DNA of 46,016 nucleotides from NCBI GenBank assembly GCA_041191405.1, contig JBEEOW010000029.1, forward strand, positions 1 to 46,016, in the 5' to 3' direction. Below, in pieces: positions 44,087 through 46,016 of the stretch. This stretch comes from JBEEOW01 sp041191405. Lineage in GTDB: Bacteria > Bacteroidota > Bacteroidia > Cytophagales > UBA9547. How positions within the stretch are numbered: the stretch's first letter is position 1; each line of letters opens with the position of its first letter. The position numbers and the translations under genes are program-made. Below the pieces are notes generated by a model. That model was not told the origin of the DNA. It saw nothing but the letters and a program-made list of their open reading frames with translations, and made no database searches.

Positions 44087-45883
44087 ATGAAAACCAATAA
44101 TGAATATCTCAAAGATTTGATAAAAAAAATGCCCCATTCACCTGGGGTGTATAAGTATTTCAATGCTGAAAATGAGATTATTTATATTGGTAAAGCCAAA
44201 AACTTACACAAACGTGTTGCTGATTATTTTTTAGAAAAATACACTCATTCGTATAAAACGGCTCAACTTGTTAAACAAATTGCTGATATTCAATTTGTGG
44301 TTGTAAATACAGAATTAGATGCCCTTTTATTAGAAAACAACTTAATAAAAGAGAATCAACCCAAATACAATATTTTATTAAAAGACGATAAAACATATCC
44401 TTATATTTGTGTTACTAACGAAGCATTTCCTAGAGTAATCTCTACACGTAAATTTGAAAAACGATTAGGTACATTTTACGGACCATACACTTCGGGGAAA
44501 ACGATTAAAACTTTTTTTGAGCTTTTTCAAAGTTTATTTACAATCCGTACTTGTACACTAAACTTGAGTGATGCCAATATTGCCCTAGAAAAATTCAAAA
44601 TTTGCCTTGAATATCATATAGGAAACTGTAAAGGTCCATGCGAAGGTTTACAATCGCATGATGATTATGTGCAGGAAATCAGCTTAATAAAAAATATTTT
44701 AGCTGGAAATACCAAACTTGCTACTGATTATTTTTACCAAATATTAAATGAAGCTTCGGCAAATTTAGAATTTGAAAAAGCACATAGAATCAAACAAAAA
44801 ATTGATATTCTCGAAAATTACCAAAACCGTTCATTAATTGTAAATTCAACAATTGATAACCTTTCGGTATTTGTAGTTTATAGTCAAGAGAAAAAATCGT
44901 ATGTGAGTTACATGCGTATCAACGGTGGTAAAATGGTTGAAACACAAGTTTATTCAACCACAAAAGTATTAGATGAATCGGATGAAGAAATACTTCAATC
45001 AGCGATTATTCAACAACATGGATTAAATTTTGACATTGATTTAATCATAACCAATATTCCTGTTAGTATTTCTGAAAAAGGTCAGACAATTGTTCCTAAA
45101 ATTGGCGACAAAAAGAAATTAATTGACCTTTCAATCAAAAATATATTTGAATACATCAAAGCACGAACTATCTCTTTTGAAGAAAATAAAAAAGAAATTA
45201 CTTCTTTGGTAGAACTGAAAAATACATTATCTCTCAAAGATTTACCCGTTCATATTGAATGTTTTGATAACTCAAATATTCAAGGAACAAACCCTGTTTC
45301 GGCAATGGTTTGTTTTAAAAATGCAAAACCAAGCAAAAAAGATTACAGACATTACAATGTAAAAACGGTTGTTGGTCCCAACGATTTTGACACCATGTAT
45401 GAAGTGGTTTCAAGACGCTACAAACGACTAGTTGAAGAAGAAAAACCTCTTCCACAATTGATAGTTATAGATGGAGGAAAAGGTCAGCTAAACCGAGCAG
45501 CCGATGCCTTAAAAGATGTTGGGGTGTATGACAAAGTTGCATTGATTTCCATTGCCAAAAGGTTAGAAGAGATTTATGTAGTTGGTGATGAGTTTCCGAT
45601 AATGTTTAGCAAAAAATCAGAAGCATTAAAAGTATTGCAACACATGCGAGACGAAGCCCACAGATTTGGAATAACCTTTCACCGTGACCAACGAAGCAAA
45701 CAAGTAGAGAAAAAATCATCCATTTTAGATGAAATAAAAGGTATTGGTGAAAAAACCAAAACCCTCATTCAAAAGGAATATAAAACCGTAACAAAAATGA
45801 TGCAACTACCCGAAGCTGAAGTAATTGCAACCATTGGTCACTCAAAATATATGATTATTAAAAAACACTTGGAGGGGAAATAA
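44087..45883 (+). CDS. uvrC: Excinuclease ABC subunit C
   Basis: Dual-incision nuclease of nucleotide excision repair; cuts on both sides of UvrB-marked damage. The 598 residues match the family. The N-terminal GIY-YIG domain (about 14-95) has SPGVYKYF and IIYIGKAKNL; a UVR domain (about 200-240) contacts UvrB; the RNase H-like 5'-incision domain (about 380-540) has ECFDNSNIQG and IVIDGGKGQL; tandem helix-hairpin-helix motifs end the protein (about 545-598: GIGEKTK). It stands alone on its transcript, behind a palindromic repeat. Confidence 0.97.
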   Translation: MKTNNEYLKDLIKKMPHSPGVYKYFNAENEIIYIGKAKNLHKRVADYFLEKYTHSYKTAQLVKQIADIQFVVVNTELDALLLENNLIKENQPKYNILLKDDKTYPYICVTNEAFPRVISTRKFEKRLGTFYGPYTSGKTIKTFFELFQSLFTIRTCTLNLSDANIALEKFKICLEYHIGNCKGPCEGLQSHDDYVQEISLIKNILAGNTKLATDYFYQILNEASANLEFEKAHRIKQKIDILENYQNRSLIVNSTIDNLSVFVVYSQEKKSYVSYMRINGGKMVETQVYSTTKVLDESDEEILQSAIIQQHGLNFDIDLIITNIPVSISEKGQTIVPKIGDKKKLIDLSIKNIFEYIKARTISFEENKKEITSLVELKNTLSLKDLPVHIECFDNSNIQGTNPVSAMVCFKNAKPSKKDYRHYNVKTVVGPNDFDTMYEVVSRRYKRLVEEEKPLPQLIVIDGGKGQLNRAADALKDVGVYDKVALISIAKRLEEIYVVGDEFPIMFSKKSEALKVLQHMRDEAHRFGITFHRDQRSKQVEKKSSILDEIKGIGEKTKTLIQKEYKTVTKMMQLPEAEVIATIGHSKYMIIKKHLEGK

Positions 45884-45978
45884 TAAATACTCCTGACTTC
45901 CGCAAATTATTAGTAATCATTCTAAATAATCTGTTAAAATGTTTATAATTAAGCAATTGCAATTTTTATTTGAGTGAT

Positions 45979-46010
45979 TTTGGGTGTCCCAGAGTTGTTT
46001 TGTAGCTTTG
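45979..46010 (+). promoter_or_regulatory. Promoter at the right edge
   Basis: TTTG (45979-45982), 20 bases, then TAGCTTTG (46003-46010), a full consensus match. It reads to the right out of the window. The ATG at 46014-46016 is probably too close to the expected transcription start to be the true start, unless the message is leaderless. Confidence 0.6.
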
Positions 46011-46016
46011 AGAATG

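Noticed and set aside
46014..46016. ATG at the last three bases as a gene start
   Set aside because: It lies only 3 bases after the promoter -7 element; no following sequence is available to test it.

Overview
The window is a low-GC, gene-dense piece of a Bacteroidota chromosome. The main evidence is a complete porP-gldK-gldL-gldM-gldN type IX secretion (T9SS) core cluster, an unlinked porW/sprE-like lipoprotein gene, a secreted protease with a T9SS sorting tail, a TonB-dependent receptor with a carboxypeptidase-like N-terminal domain, DUF4271 next to uroporphyrinogen-III synthase, and several promoters of the Bacteroidota form TTG-N19-21-TAnnTTTG. Shine-Dalgarno sequences are not evident. 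Order-level placement cannot be made from sequence reading alone. No tRNA, rRNA, CRISPR array, prophage or insertion sequence was found.

Layout. 1-773 is AT-rich and holds no gene, but has a leftward promoter for a gene outside the window. 774-4483 (minus) carries recN, a small unknown gene and an M61-type peptidase. 4537-6993 (plus) is rpmH-rnpA followed by an S41 C-terminal processing protease. 7104-8916 (plus) is an overlapping operon of tsaB, a DUF2480-like gene and an HD-domain gene. 9094-11903 is a TonB-dependent receptor with its own promoter and a possible 31-codon leader ORF. 12011-14594 (minus) is a surface-polysaccharide trio (acyltransferase, flippase, methyltransferase). 14749-17834 holds yicC, a glyoxalase II-like hydrolase, a small gene broken by one TGA, a conserved unknown gene, a b5-like gene and rpiB. 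17911-20881 (minus) is cinA, an acetyltransferase and a SPOR-like secreted protein.

20959-30974 (minus) is the T9SS region. PorP is followed by a separate promoter and gldKLMN, then a second, very similar gldN (gldO-like) behind its own terminator, then an 1128-residue subtilisin-like protease whose C-terminal sorting domain marks it as likely cargo of that machine. 31061-35894 (minus) holds hemD, DUF4271, a WecA/MraY-type transferase and a BamA-like outer-membrane protein. 35936-45883 is mostly plus strand: hemW, an unknown gene, an inactive-looking M23 protein (minus), porW, a HEPN/MNT toxin-antitoxin pair, a class A penicillin-binding protein and uvrC. A promoter at the right edge reads out of the window.

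The gene content is mostly familiar. The points of interest are the tandem gldN pair separated by a terminator, the protease cargo gene next to its secretion machine, the HEPN/MNT pair immediately behind porW, several families of palindromic intergenic repeats, terminators that overlap a coding end or a promoter, and the broken small gene. No clearly undescribed system was identified.
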